DNA of 14,979 bases, taken from Acidimicrobiaceae bacterium (GTDB lineage: Bacteria > Actinomycetota > Acidimicrobiia > Acidimicrobiales > RAAP-2). Within the stretch, counting starts at the first letter, position 1; each line of letters begins with the position of its first letter. This document shows, in pieces, positions 6,611-12,651 of this stretch. The stretch lies in the NCBI GenBank assembly GCA_003157945.1, contig PMFY01000417.1, forward strand, positions 1-14,979, given 5' to 3'. A program made the translations under genes and the position numbers. The notes under the pieces were generated by a model. The model searched no databases, was not told where the DNA came from, and saw only the letters and a program-made list of their open reading frames with translations.

Positions 6611-6982
6611 CTACGCCCGTCCGTACCGATCGTCGAGGCGCACGACGTCGTCGAGCTCCGTGGTACTGGCCTCGAGCACGACCGTATCCTCCAGGGCGGT
6701 CATGCGGTGCCGCGTACCCGGGCGGATGTGGACCGCCTCCCCCGGAAGCAGCTCGAACGACTCCAGCGCGGTGTCGGTGGCTCCCACCTCGAAGAGGAGC
6801 CGGCCGGACTGCACCGCGATCGTCTCCTCCTTCCGCTCGTGATACTGGAGCGACAGCGAATGACCGGCGGTGATGTGCAGCGCCTTGCCACAGTAGCGAC
6901 CGTCGACGAGCGCGAAATGCTCCTCGTGCCCCCACGGCTTCGCCACGTTGGTGACGGTGGATACCCACGCCGACTTGGTCAC
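6611..6982 (-). CDS. Mannose-6-phosphate isomerase-like cupin protein
   Basis: This 123-residue single-domain cupin resembles the C-terminal isomerase domain of type II mannose-6-phosphate isomerase/GDP-mannose pyrophosphorylase proteins. Diagnostic points are KPWGHEEHFAL near the start, the first cupin motif GHSLSLQYHERKEET (residues 40-54; His48 and Glu53 are likely metal ligands), the second motif PGEAVHIRPGTRHRM (His92), and the terminal VVRLDDRYGR. The usual His-x-His pair is reduced to one His, which is also common in this subgroup. It may be a sugar-phosphate isomerase or only a sugar-binding cupin; no sugar-nucleotide genes are nearby. GTG at 6982 is chosen because GGGGGAG lies five bases upstream. 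The open frame further upstream (to 7165) looks non-coding. Confidence 0.82.
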   Translation of the reverse strand: MTKSAWVSTVTNVAKPWGHEEHFALVDGRYCGKALHITAGHSLSLQYHERKEETIAVQSGRLLFEVGATDTALESFELLPGEAVHIRPGTRHRMTALEDTVVLEASTTELDDVVRLDDRYGRA

Positions 6983-7524
6983 TTCAACTCCCCCGGGAAT
7001 GACGGACGACGCCGGTCGTCGACGGACGAGCGGCCCCATGGACACTAGAGCCTCGGCGGCGGAGTGGCCGCGGCGATTCGGGGTACTGACTGCACGGGTT
7101 GGCAGCATCGGCGGGTGCGGATCCGTCGTCCCGGCGTGGCCGGAGCCGGGTGCTCCTGGCGGCATGCACGGCGACCGGACCCGCCGACCACACGGCCCCG
7201 CCCCGGCCGTCGGGTGTCGAGTTCAGCCTCCGTCCACTGCTCTGTTACGCCCCTCCCTACGACGGATCCGGCCGTTCGGGTGTCCGGGAGGCCGAATCCG
7301 GTGCCGGCGTTCGCACCCGGATACGGGTTGACGGCCTCCCGCCTGCCGGTCAGTCCGAGCCCCGCAAGTCCGGGTGGCGACACGTCGAATGCGGAAGTGC
7401 CCCCTGATCCGCAGTACGCCGGTGGGCCGTCGAGCCCGCCGGAAGTGTAGGAGACGGCGGCGGTCGTCCTGCTCCCGGGCACCGCACGCGGCCGTCACGG
7501 CCGGGCCACGCCGGGCCGGGCCGG
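6983..7524. other. Gene-poor region between cupin and P450 genes
   Basis: I see no convincing gene in these 540 bases. Overlapping open frames exist on both strands (for example minus 7045-7482 and plus 7064-7450), but none has a ribosome-binding site or recognisable motif, and codon third positions are less G/C-biased than in the neighbours. The cupin leader holds the GGGGGAG site (6988-6994), a perfect GACGAC-GCCG-GTCGTC hairpin (7005-7020) and a possible -10 box TAGTGT (minus, 7042-7047). The stretch next to the P450 stop has repeated GGCCCGGC-type words that could fold. I see no tRNA-like arm, repeat array or mobile element. Confidence 0.45.
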
Positions 7525-8724
7525 TCAGGCGAACACGACCTCCAGCTTGCGGGGCCCCCGGACCTGACCGCCGGCCCAGAGGACGTCGGCCCCCTCGGCC
7601 AGGTGGAAGTCGGGAACCCGCCGCAGCCATTCCTCGAGGGCGACGCGGAGCTCCATCCTCGCCAGGTTCGATCCGGCGCACCGGTGGATGCCCGAGCCGA
7701 ACGCCACGTGCCGGTTCTCCTGACGATCGAGCAGCACCTCGTCCGCCCGGTCGAAGACCGACGGGTCGCGGTTCGCCGCCGGAAAACTCAGCAGGACCTT
7801 GTCGCCCTGCCGCATGGGGCAGCCGTTGAACTCGACGTCCCGGGAGACGGCCCGGGCCATCGTCACCGGGGCGTAGGCGCGCAGCAGCTCCTCGACGGCC
7901 GTGTCCATCAGGGCCGGATCGCTGACCAGGCGCCGGCGGTCGTCGTCGTGGGTGGCCAGGTGCCAGAGTGACGAACCGATGGCACTCCAGGTCGTGTCGA
8001 TGCCGGCGATCATCGTGAGGATCGCCATGCCCAGGATCGCCATGTCGTCGACCGGCTCACCCTCCACCTCGGCGTGGAGCAGGTAGGTCAGCAGGTCGTC
8101 GCCGTCGTTGTCGCGCCGCTCGTTGATGCGGTCCCACAGGTAGTACCCGATCCCGAACATCCCCCGCTCCACGCGCTGGGGGTCGTCCGCGAACTCGAGC
8201 ACGTCACGGACCCAACCGGTGAAGGTGTCGGCGAGCTCTTCGGGGATGCCGAGGATCGCACCGATCACGCGCACCGGGATCTGCTGGGCGTACCCCGAGG
8301 CGGCATCCGCCCGTCCGCTCTCCAGCTGCGCGTCGATCAGCGACCCGCACAGCGCCCGGGTCATCGGCTCGTAGGTCGCCACTCGGGTGTGGGAGAACCA
8401 GGGGAGGAGGAGACGACGGGTCCAGGTGTGGAGTGGGGGGTCGGAGGTGATCGGGGGCAGGCCGTAGGTCAGGATCGGATGCTCGTCCTCCTCGACGGAA
8501 TCGATCACACTGGTGTTGGACGAGCTGAAGTGCTCGATGTCCTTGGCCAGCGCCGTGACGTCGGCGTAGGTGGTCGGGAGCCAGGCCCGCCCCCTCCGTT
8601 CGGTGCGGGCGATCGGGCAGACGCGGCGCAGTTCGTCCCAACGGGGGAACGGGTCGCGTACGTAGGCGTCGTCGAGGACGTCGAAGTCGGAGGTCCAGTC
8701 GCTGACCGGTTCGCTACCCGCCAC
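7525..8724 (-). CDS. Cytochrome P450 monooxygenase
   Basis: This 399-residue soluble bacterial P450 has all core motifs. The I-helix oxygen-activation segment is AGIDTT (residues 240-245). The K-helix ExxR is in EELLRAY (Glu279, Arg282). The heme loop is FGSGIHRCAG (342-351), with Cys349 as axial thiolate ligand. TSDPPLHTWTRRLLLPWF and PANRDP-like segments (AANRDPSVF) also match class I bacterial P450s. The substrate cannot be read from sequence, and no ferredoxin or reductase gene is adjacent, so it must use redox partners encoded elsewhere. The frame stays open upstream to 8958, but GTG at 8724 is the start because AGGAGG lies six bases before it and the first residues then fit the family (DWTSDFDVLDDAYVRDPFP). 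The gene is divergent from the helix-turn-helix gene. Confidence 0.95.
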   Translation of the reverse strand: MAGSEPVSDWTSDFDVLDDAYVRDPFPRWDELRRVCPIARTERRGRAWLPTTYADVTALAKDIEHFSSSNTSVIDSVEEDEHPILTYGLPPITSDPPLHTWTRRLLLPWFSHTRVATYEPMTRALCGSLIDAQLESGRADAASGYAQQIPVRVIGAILGIPEELADTFTGWVRDVLEFADDPQRVERGMFGIGYYLWDRINERRDNDGDDLLTYLLHAEVEGEPVDDMAILGMAILTMIAGIDTTWSAIGSSLWHLATHDDDRRRLVSDPALMDTAVEELLRAYAPVTMARAVSRDVEFNGCPMRQGDKVLLSFPAANRDPSVFDRADEVLLDRQENRHVAFGSGIHRCAGSNLARMELRVALEEWLRRVPDFHLAEGADVLWAGGQVRGPRKLEVVFA

Positions 8725-8730
8725 GTGCCG

Positions 8731-8736
8731 CCTCCT
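8731..8736 (-). promoter_or_regulatory. Ribosome-binding site deciding the P450 start
   Basis: AGGAGG on the minus strand sits six bases before the GTG at 8724. It decides between that start and an N-terminal extension of up to 78 residues whose composition looks non-coding. Confidence 0.7.
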
Positions 8737-8949
8737 CTGGTCCGGTCCACCTCGTCTGGTCCCCCACGCGGTGCCGGTCGGTACCTCATATCCGTGGAGG
8801 GTCGAGTCCCACCGGCGTGTCGTGCCGTGGGCCGACTGCTCGTCGAGACCCCAGAACCGTAGGCGAAGCGGGCGGGTCCGCGCCGCTGCGGACGCCACGT
8901 CGCCGGGCTCCGACGTGGGGGATCCGACAAAGTGGCGAGACCGGCGACA

Positions 8950-8955
8950 TAAACT
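8950..8955 (+). promoter_or_regulatory. -10 box of a probable leaderless promoter (helix-turn-helix gene)
   Basis: TAAACT fits TANNNT and is followed by five bases and the ATG at 8961, so the message should begin at the start codon. It lies in a short A/T-richer patch of an otherwise GC-rich gap. CCGACA (8924-8929) resembles a -35 but at a long 20-base spacing. Confidence 0.52.
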
Positions 8956-8960
8956 CACCC

Positions 8961-9344
8961 ATGGCCGAGCCTCACGAAGACGTGATCCGAGCGACCCGTG
9001 CGTTCATCGACGCCAGTACCGAACTGCGCCTCGTCCTCGCCCACGCCGAAGAAGGGCTGCTGAAGGGTATCGCCGTACTAGAGCAGGGGGGAACGCCGAT
9101 GCAGAACCTCCGGACTCCCCAGACGAAGATGCAGCGGACGTCCGTGCAGGCGGCCATGGAGCACTTCTCCGATGCCCGCCACCGGTTCCGGATGCTCATG
9201 ATCTCGGAGTGCGTCACCGATGGGATGAGGGCCCGCGAGCTCTCCGAGATGTGGGGGTTCTCCCGACAGCGGGCCTCCAAGCTGATCGGCGAATCCCGGT
9301 GCCTGGCACCGGCGGGGCGTGAGCCCGGAGCGGCCGAGGCGTAG
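8961..9344 (+). CDS. Small helix-turn-helix protein, unknown family
   Basis: This 127-residue protein has a mainly helical first part (residues 5-85, including ATRAFIDASTELRLVLAHAEEGLLKGI and AMEHFSDARHRFRMLMISE). A typical helix-turn-helix follows at about residues 90-112: RARELSEMWGFSRQRASKLIGE, with the Ala/Gly/Ser turn pattern and a basic recognition helix. DNA binding is likely; the target is unknown, and I do not recognise the family from the first part. It may regulate itself or the divergent P450, since both start sites share the 236-base gap, but no operator repeat is obvious. ATG at 8961 is chosen because TAAACT sits five bases upstream. The frame extends to 8817, but the added residues are Arg/Pro-rich. 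Confidence 0.75.
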   Translation: MAEPHEDVIRATRAFIDASTELRLVLAHAEEGLLKGIAVLEQGGTPMQNLRTPQTKMQRTSVQAAMEHFSDARHRFRMLMISECVTDGMRARELSEMWGFSRQRASKLIGESRCLAPAGREPGAAEA

Positions 9345-9433
9345 GACGCCGCCGGAGTTTCCGGTGGTCGGGGTCGTCGCGGTCGTCGCTTCGGCCGCCG
9401 AGGCCGGGCGCGCCGCCGACGTGGGACCACGTC

Positions 9434-9439
9434 TACCGT
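9434..9439 (+). promoter_or_regulatory. -10 box of a probable leaderless promoter (DUF2510-like gene)
   Basis: TACCGT fits TANNNT and lies seven bases before the ATG at 9447. No ribosome-binding site and no -35 box are visible. Confidence 0.48.
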
Positions 9440-9446
9440 TGGCCCC

Positions 9447-9746
9447 ATGAGCCGTGCCTCCGAGGCCGAAGGTTGGTATGTCGATCCTTATCGCATCCAC
9501 CAGCACCGGTGGTTCTCGGCCGGGAGGCCGACCGCCCTGGTGCGGGACGGGGGGATCGAGTCCGAGGACCCGGCGCCGGCCGAGCCGTTCGACGGTGCAC
9601 CTGTCAGGGTCACCGAGGATCCGACGTCGGGTGCCGACGGGGCCGACCTCCGGCGAGCCGACGACGCAGCCGGTGGCGACAGCTACGACCCGGAGAAGGC
9701 CTTCGTGGCCGCGTTGGACGCCACGACCTGGTTCCCCATGCGCTGA
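9447..9746 (+). CDS. DUF2510-like small protein
   Basis: This 99-residue protein has an N-terminal segment matching the DUF2510 pattern: GWYVDPYRIHQHRWFSAGRPTALVRDGG (residues 9 on), with the conserved Gly-Trp-Tyr, Asp-Pro and Arg-Trp-Phe positions. The rest is acidic and probably disordered, ending in DPEKAFVAALDATTWFPMR. DUF2510 usually occurs next to membrane segments in actinobacterial envelope proteins, but no hydrophobic helix is present here, so this copy should be cytoplasmic or peripheral. Its function is unknown. ATG at 9447 is supported by TACCGT seven bases upstream. pyrE follows after 39 bases in the same direction and seems to have its own -10 box. Confidence 0.75.
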   Translation: MSRASEAEGWYVDPYRIHQHRWFSAGRPTALVRDGGIESEDPAPAEPFDGAPVRVTEDPTSGADGADLRRADDAAGGDSYDPEKAFVAALDATTWFPMR

Positions 9747-9773
9747 TCGCGGCGACGTACCGCCGGGCGATGC

Positions 9774-9779
9774 CATAGT
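9774..9779 (+). promoter_or_regulatory. Candidate -10 box of pyrE
   Basis: CATAGT matches TATAAT at four of six positions and is followed by six bases (GACGAC) and the ATG at 9786. This is the same geometry as the other leaderless-type sites here, although the first base differs from TANNNT. Confidence 0.38.
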
Positions 9780-9785
9780 GACGAC

Positions 9786-10328
9786 ATGGCCGCGGCGGAG
9801 TCCGGACGCGAAGCGGAGCATCGGGCGCTCGCCCGTCTGATCGGCGACCGCTGCCGTCTGACCGGCACCTTCACCCTGCGCTCGGGCCGGGTGTCGTCCA
9901 CCTACTTCGACAAGTACCTGTTCGAGTCCGACCCCGAGCTCCTGGCCCGCGTGGCGGCGTACGCCGCTCCGTTGGTCCCGGACGGCACCGAGGTCCTGGC
10001 CGGCCTGGAGCTCGGCGGCGTCCCCGTCGCCACCGCGCTGTCACTGGCGACCGGCCTGCCGGTGGCGTTCGTCCGCAAGGAGGCGAAGACCTACGGGACC
10101 GCACGGCTGGCGGAAGGGGCCGAGATCGCCGGCCGGCGCACGCTGGTGGTCGAGGACGTGATCACCACCGGTGGCCAGGTGGCGACGTCGACCGCGGAGC
10201 TCCGCTCCCGCGGTGCGCTCGTGGAGGCCGTGCTGTGCGTCATCGATCGGAGCGGTGGGACGCACCCCGGACTCGATGCCATCGGTTGCCGGGTCGTGGC
10301 GCTCCTGACCGGGGCCGAACTCGGCTGA
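9786..10328 (+). CDS. pyrE: Orotate phosphoribosyltransferase
   Basis: This 180-residue enzyme transfers the phosphoribosyl group of PRPP to orotate, giving orotidine 5'-monophosphate in de novo pyrimidine synthesis. The orotate-side segment FTLRSGRVSSTYFDK (residues 29-43) is typical. The catalytic-loop region is RKEAKTYG (97-104), with the conserved lysines. The PRPP-binding loop is VVEDVITTGG (121-130), in which Glu123-Asp124 bind the ribose hydroxyls. Length matches short bacterial PyrE proteins. No other pyrimidine gene is in the window. The preceding DUF2510-like gene ends 39 bases upstream; a -10-like CATAGT sits six bases before the ATG, suggesting at least some independent, leaderless transcription. 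The gene is convergent with a methyltransferase across a GC-rich hairpin. Confidence 0.94.
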   Translation: MAAAESGREAEHRALARLIGDRCRLTGTFTLRSGRVSSTYFDKYLFESDPELLARVAAYAAPLVPDGTEVLAGLELGGVPVATALSLATGLPVAFVRKEAKTYGTARLAEGAEIAGRRTLVVEDVITTGGQVATSTAELRSRGALVEAVLCVIDRSGGTHPGLDAIGCRVVALLTGAELG

Positions 10329-10342
10329 GGCCGTCCGGACGT

Positions 10343-10359
10343 CCCGGGTCGGGCCCGGG
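10343..10359. terminator. GC hairpin between pyrE and methyltransferase
   Basis: CCCGGG, TCGGG loop, CCCGGG: a perfect 6-bp stem in the 75-base gap between convergent genes, 15 bases after the pyrE stop. There is no U-tract, and the halves are self-palindromic, so other pairings exist. Confidence 0.38.
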
Positions 10360-10403
10360 GCCACCGTGATCGGCGCCACTGGTTCCCCCGGGATGCGGCC
10401 GGG

Positions 10404-11150
10404 TCAGGGTGAGACGATGAGCCGGTACCCGGCGTCGATGGACCCTGACGCGAGGGACGCGCCATGTCGCTCCTGCCAGCGGCCGCTGGCCAGGTCGTTC
10501 TCCAACCGCGCCATGGCACGGTGGACCGTCTCCGGGGGGAGCCGGGCGATGACCGAGATGCCGGCCTGCACCGCGGGGTCCAGATAGGCCTCCGGGCGGG
10601 CCCAGTAGGCATGACAGAAGCCGTCGAGGCAGTCGGCGGGCACCGGCACCACCGTGACGGTCCCACCGCCCAGCGCCTGGGCGATCACCGCGGGAGGAGG
10701 ACAGGTGAGGTCGAGTCCGGCCATCTCGGGCAGATAGTCGGTGACGATCCACTGCCGGCAGTGCACGATGTGGTCGAAGCTGAGGACGGCCACCGGACCG
10801 GTGGACACCCGTCGGAGTTCCGCGAGCCCGGCCGCGGGGTCCGACCAGTGGTGGACGGTGAGGACCGCCATGGCCCCGTCGAACGCCCCGCCACGGAACG
10901 GCAGGTGTTCGGCGGCCCCGCGGACGGCCAGTGCGGTGCCGGGCGCCCGCTGCCGGACCATGGCGTCGGAGGGTTCCACAGCCACCACCGCACGGTCCGT
11001 CGGCTCGTAGCTGCCGGTGCCGGCGCCCACGTTGACCACCGCGTGCGAGTCACCGAGTGCGTCACCGATGATCCGCTCGATCCGGGGGTCAGGACGGCGG
11101 GTCGTGGTGTAGCCCACGCCGATGCGGTCGTAGCGGGGAACGCCGGCCAT
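10404..11150 (-). CDS. Class I SAM-dependent methyltransferase
   Basis: This 248-residue protein has a Rossmann-type methyltransferase core. Motif I is VVNVGAGTGSYEP (residues 38-50), the acidic residue after strand 2 is Glu59 in VVAVEPS, and AEHLPFRGGAFDGAMAVLTVHHW (80-102) is the usual motif II/post-II region. The N-terminal signature (YDRIGVGYTTTRRPDPRI) is common in small-molecule methyltransferases annotated only by domain. The C-terminal half (about 120-248) should form the substrate cap, but the substrate cannot be read; there is no linked biosynthetic cluster. ATG at 11150 is supported by TAGTCT ending six bases upstream. The gene is divergent from the padR pair with a 167-base gap holding a tandem repeat, and convergent with pyrE. 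Confidence 0.85.
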   Translation of the reverse strand: MAGVPRYDRIGVGYTTTRRPDPRIERIIGDALGDSHAVVNVGAGTGSYEPTDRAVVAVEPSDAMVRQRAPGTALAVRGAAEHLPFRGGAFDGAMAVLTVHHWSDPAAGLAELRRVSTGPVAVLSFDHIVHCRQWIVTDYLPEMAGLDLTCPPPAVIAQALGGGTVTVVPVPADCLDGFCHAYWARPEAYLDPAVQAGISVIARLPPETVHRAMARLENDLASGRWQERHGASLASGSIDAGYRLIVSP

Positions 11151-11156
11151 TGCACG

Positions 11157-11162
11157 AGACTA
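11157..11162 (-). promoter_or_regulatory. -10 box of a probable leaderless promoter (methyltransferase)
   Basis: TAGTCT on the minus strand fits TANNNT and is followed by CGTGCA and the ATG at 11150, a six-base spacing that puts transcription start at the start codon. No ribosome-binding site is present. Confidence 0.52.
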
Positions 11163-11223
11163 GGTCAGCGGCCGTTCCCGGCCCGGGGTGGAGGCACTTG
11201 CCTCGCTCCGGTCGGGAGCGGTG

Positions 11224-11255
11224 ACCCGCTCGGGGTCCGACCCGCTCGGGGTCCG
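11224..11255. repeat. Perfect tandem repeat, two 16-base units
   Basis: ACCCGCTCGGGGTCCG occurs twice in direct succession at 11224-11239 and 11240-11255, between the divergent methyltransferase and padR start sites. It is upstream of both -10 boxes. It may be a duplicated protein-binding site or a replication-slippage product; nothing decides between them. Confidence 0.7.
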
Positions 11256-11286
11256 ATGCGGCCGGCGGCCGGCTACTCCGTCGTGC

Positions 11287-11309
11287 GTTGCTACGTGTGA
11301 CGTAGTAAC
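11287..11309. promoter_or_regulatory. Probable PadR operator: 23-base palindrome
   Basis: CTACGT-GTG-ACGTAG (11291-11305) is a perfect inverted repeat. Four more bases on each side (GTTG on the left, TAAC on the right) extend it to two 10-base half-sites with one mismatch. Its right arm overlaps the -10 box TAACCT (11306-11311) of padR by four bases. PadR-family proteins commonly repress their own promoters by binding such palindromes, so autorepression is the natural reading. This is inferred from sequence only. Confidence 0.7.
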
Positions 11310-11311
11310 CT
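11306..11311 (+). promoter_or_regulatory. -10 box of the padR promoter (leaderless type)
   Basis: TAACCT fits TANNNT and lies exactly six bases before the ATG at 11318. It overlaps the right arm of the palindrome, so a bound repressor would block RNA polymerase directly. Confidence 0.55.
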
Positions 11312-11317
11312 CGGCGC

Positions 11318-11653
11318 ATGACCACATCGACGGGAACGGCACTCCGCAGGCCCAACGACCCACCGCTGCTGATCCTCACCAGTCTGGCGGCGGGCCCGAA
11401 GCACGGCCACGCGCTGGCCCGGGACATCGAAGCCTTCGCCGGGGTGCGCCTCGGCCCCGGCGCCCTCTACGGGGCGATCACCCGCCTCGAGGAACGCGGC
11501 CTCATCGAACCGCTCCCGTCGGACGACCGCCGGCGCCCGTACCGGATCACCGCCGCCGGCTCGGTGGCCCTCGCCGAGGCCGTGGCCGACCTACGGCGCA
11601 TCGCCGACGTGGGTGCCCGGCGACTCGGACTGTCCCTCGGGGTGACGGGATGA
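11318..11653 (+). CDS. PadR-family transcriptional regulator
   Basis: This 111-residue winged-helix regulator matches the PadR pattern: PPLLILTSLAAGPKHGHALARDI (residues 15-37), GVRLGPGALYGAITRLEERGLIEPL (42-66) with the recognition helix, and the wing DRRRPYRITAAG (70-81). A short C-terminal helix should form the dimer arm. It probably represses its own promoter through the palindrome at 11287-11309 and responds to an unknown signal. The stop overlaps the ATG of the next gene (ATGA), so it is translationally coupled to a membrane protein. This layout is recurrent for PadR regulators, where the partner membrane protein is often the controlled or controlling component. The start is fixed by the -10 box six bases upstream. 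Confidence 0.93.
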   Translation: MTTSTGTALRRPNDPPLLILTSLAAGPKHGHALARDIEAFAGVRLGPGALYGAITRLEERGLIEPLPSDDRRRPYRITAAGSVALAEAVADLRRIADVGARRLGLSLGVTG

Positions 11654-12582
11654 GCGGGGACCGCGACGGCCTCGGACGTCTGCTGCGCTGGTATCCGCCG
11701 GCCTGGCGCGACCGCTACGGCGACGAGCTCGTGGCGCTGCTCGAGGACGAACTCGACGGAACGGCCCCCACGGTCCGGTTGCGGGTGTCGCTGGCGGCAT
11801 CCGGGATCCGGCAGCGGGCGCGTGCGTCGGGGCTGGCCGGCGACGGCGGTGACCCGGCGCTCCGGCTCCGGACCGGCGCGCTGGTGGTCCTGGCCGGGTG
11901 GGCGATGCTGCTCTTCGGTGGCGCGGCCTTCGCCAAGTCGGCCGAGCACTTCTCCTTCGCCCAGCCGGCCGGTTCCCAGACGCTCGCCCGCGGCGCCTAT
12001 GTCGCCGTGGCCGCCCTGGCCCTGCTGTGCGGCGTCCTCGTCCTGGCCGGCGCAGCCCTCGCCCTGCCGGCGGCGGTGCGCTTCGTGCGGGGTGGGGGCT
12101 GGCCGGCCGTGCGTCGGCGCGTGTTCGTGGCCGTGGCCGCCGTCGTCGGTGCGGGCGTCACCATGGTCGGGCTCGGCGCCTGGGCCCATCACCTCGACGT
12201 CCACGCCCGCAACGGGGGCGACATCGCCTATTCGGTGGCGTTCCTGGGGTGGGGCGCCCTGGTGGCCCTGACCCTCGGGTCCGTGGTGGCCGCAGCCACC
12301 GCGCTGGTCCGCAGGGTCACGCTGTCGCGGGCCGTACTGCGCGCCGAGGGGGTCCTGGCCGTGGCGGTCGCGGTGCTGGTGGCTGCCATCACGACGGCAA
12401 CCGGGCTGTGGTGGGCGGCCATGGCCCGGGGAGCCCCCTGGTTCCTGGCCGGCACCCGGCCCGGCACGGCGCCGTCACCCGTGACCGTGCAGCTGGTGCT
12501 GGTCGAGGGATGCCTCGTACTGGCGACGGTGGTCGCCGCGTACGGGGCGGTGCGGGTCGCACGGGCCGTGCCGGCGATCTGA
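11650..12582 (+). CDS. PadR-coupled polytopic membrane protein
   Basis: This 310-residue protein has a cytoplasmic N-terminal helical domain (residues 1-70) and about six membrane helices (near 75-95, 115-145, 157-180, 193-221, 232-257 and 278-301). The N-terminal motif RWYPPAWRDRYGDELVALLEDEL is common in actinobacterial membrane proteins encoded next to PadR regulators and resembles the HAAS-type helical domain. It may relay a membrane signal to PadR or be the gene PadR controls; the biochemical function is unknown. The open frame also extends far upstream in another register, but the ATGA overlap with padR makes ATG at 11650 the clear start. Two hairpins follow before the convergent LytR-CpsA-Psr gene. 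Confidence 0.85.
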   Translation: MSGDRDGLGRLLRWYPPAWRDRYGDELVALLEDELDGTAPTVRLRVSLAASGIRQRARASGLAGDGGDPALRLRTGALVVLAGWAMLLFGGAAFAKSAEHFSFAQPAGSQTLARGAYVAVAALALLCGVLVLAGAALALPAAVRFVRGGGWPAVRRRVFVAVAAVVGAGVTMVGLGAWAHHLDVHARNGGDIAYSVAFLGWGALVALTLGSVVAAATALVRRVTLSRAVLRAEGVLAVAVAVLVAAITTATGLWWAAMARGAPWFLAGTRPGTAPSPVTVQLVLVEGCLVLATVVAAYGAVRVARAVPAI

Positions 12583-12600
12583 CCCGACCGGCATCCGGGT

Positions 12601-12616
12601 GACCGGTGCGCCGGTC
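12601..12616. terminator. Hairpin 1 between convergent genes
   Basis: GACCGG, TGCG loop, CCGGTC: a perfect 6-bp stem with a 4-base loop, 18 bases after the membrane-protein stop. No U-tract. A companion hairpin lies eight bases further on. Confidence 0.5.
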
Positions 12617-12623
12617 GTCCGGT

Positions 12624-12645
12624 GGGCCCGACCGTCGACGGGCCC
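12624..12645. terminator. Hairpin 2 between convergent genes
   Basis: GGGCCCG and CGGGCCC form a perfect 7-bp stem around the 8-base loop ACCGTCGA. It lies seven bases beyond the stop of the minus-strand LytR-CpsA-Psr gene and probably serves that gene; together with hairpin 1 it forms a two-way barrier. Confidence 0.55.
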
Positions 12646-12651
12646 GGGTGG

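Noticed and set aside
7045..7482. 145-codon minus-strand open frame in the cupin-P450 gap
   Set aside because: Some Gly/Pro/Ser-rich stretches look protein-like, but third-position bias is weak and there is no ribosome-binding site or known motif. Kept as a gene-poor region.
8725..8958. N-terminal extension of the P450
   Set aside because: AGGAGG before GTG 8724 and the family's usual N-terminus fix the shorter start.
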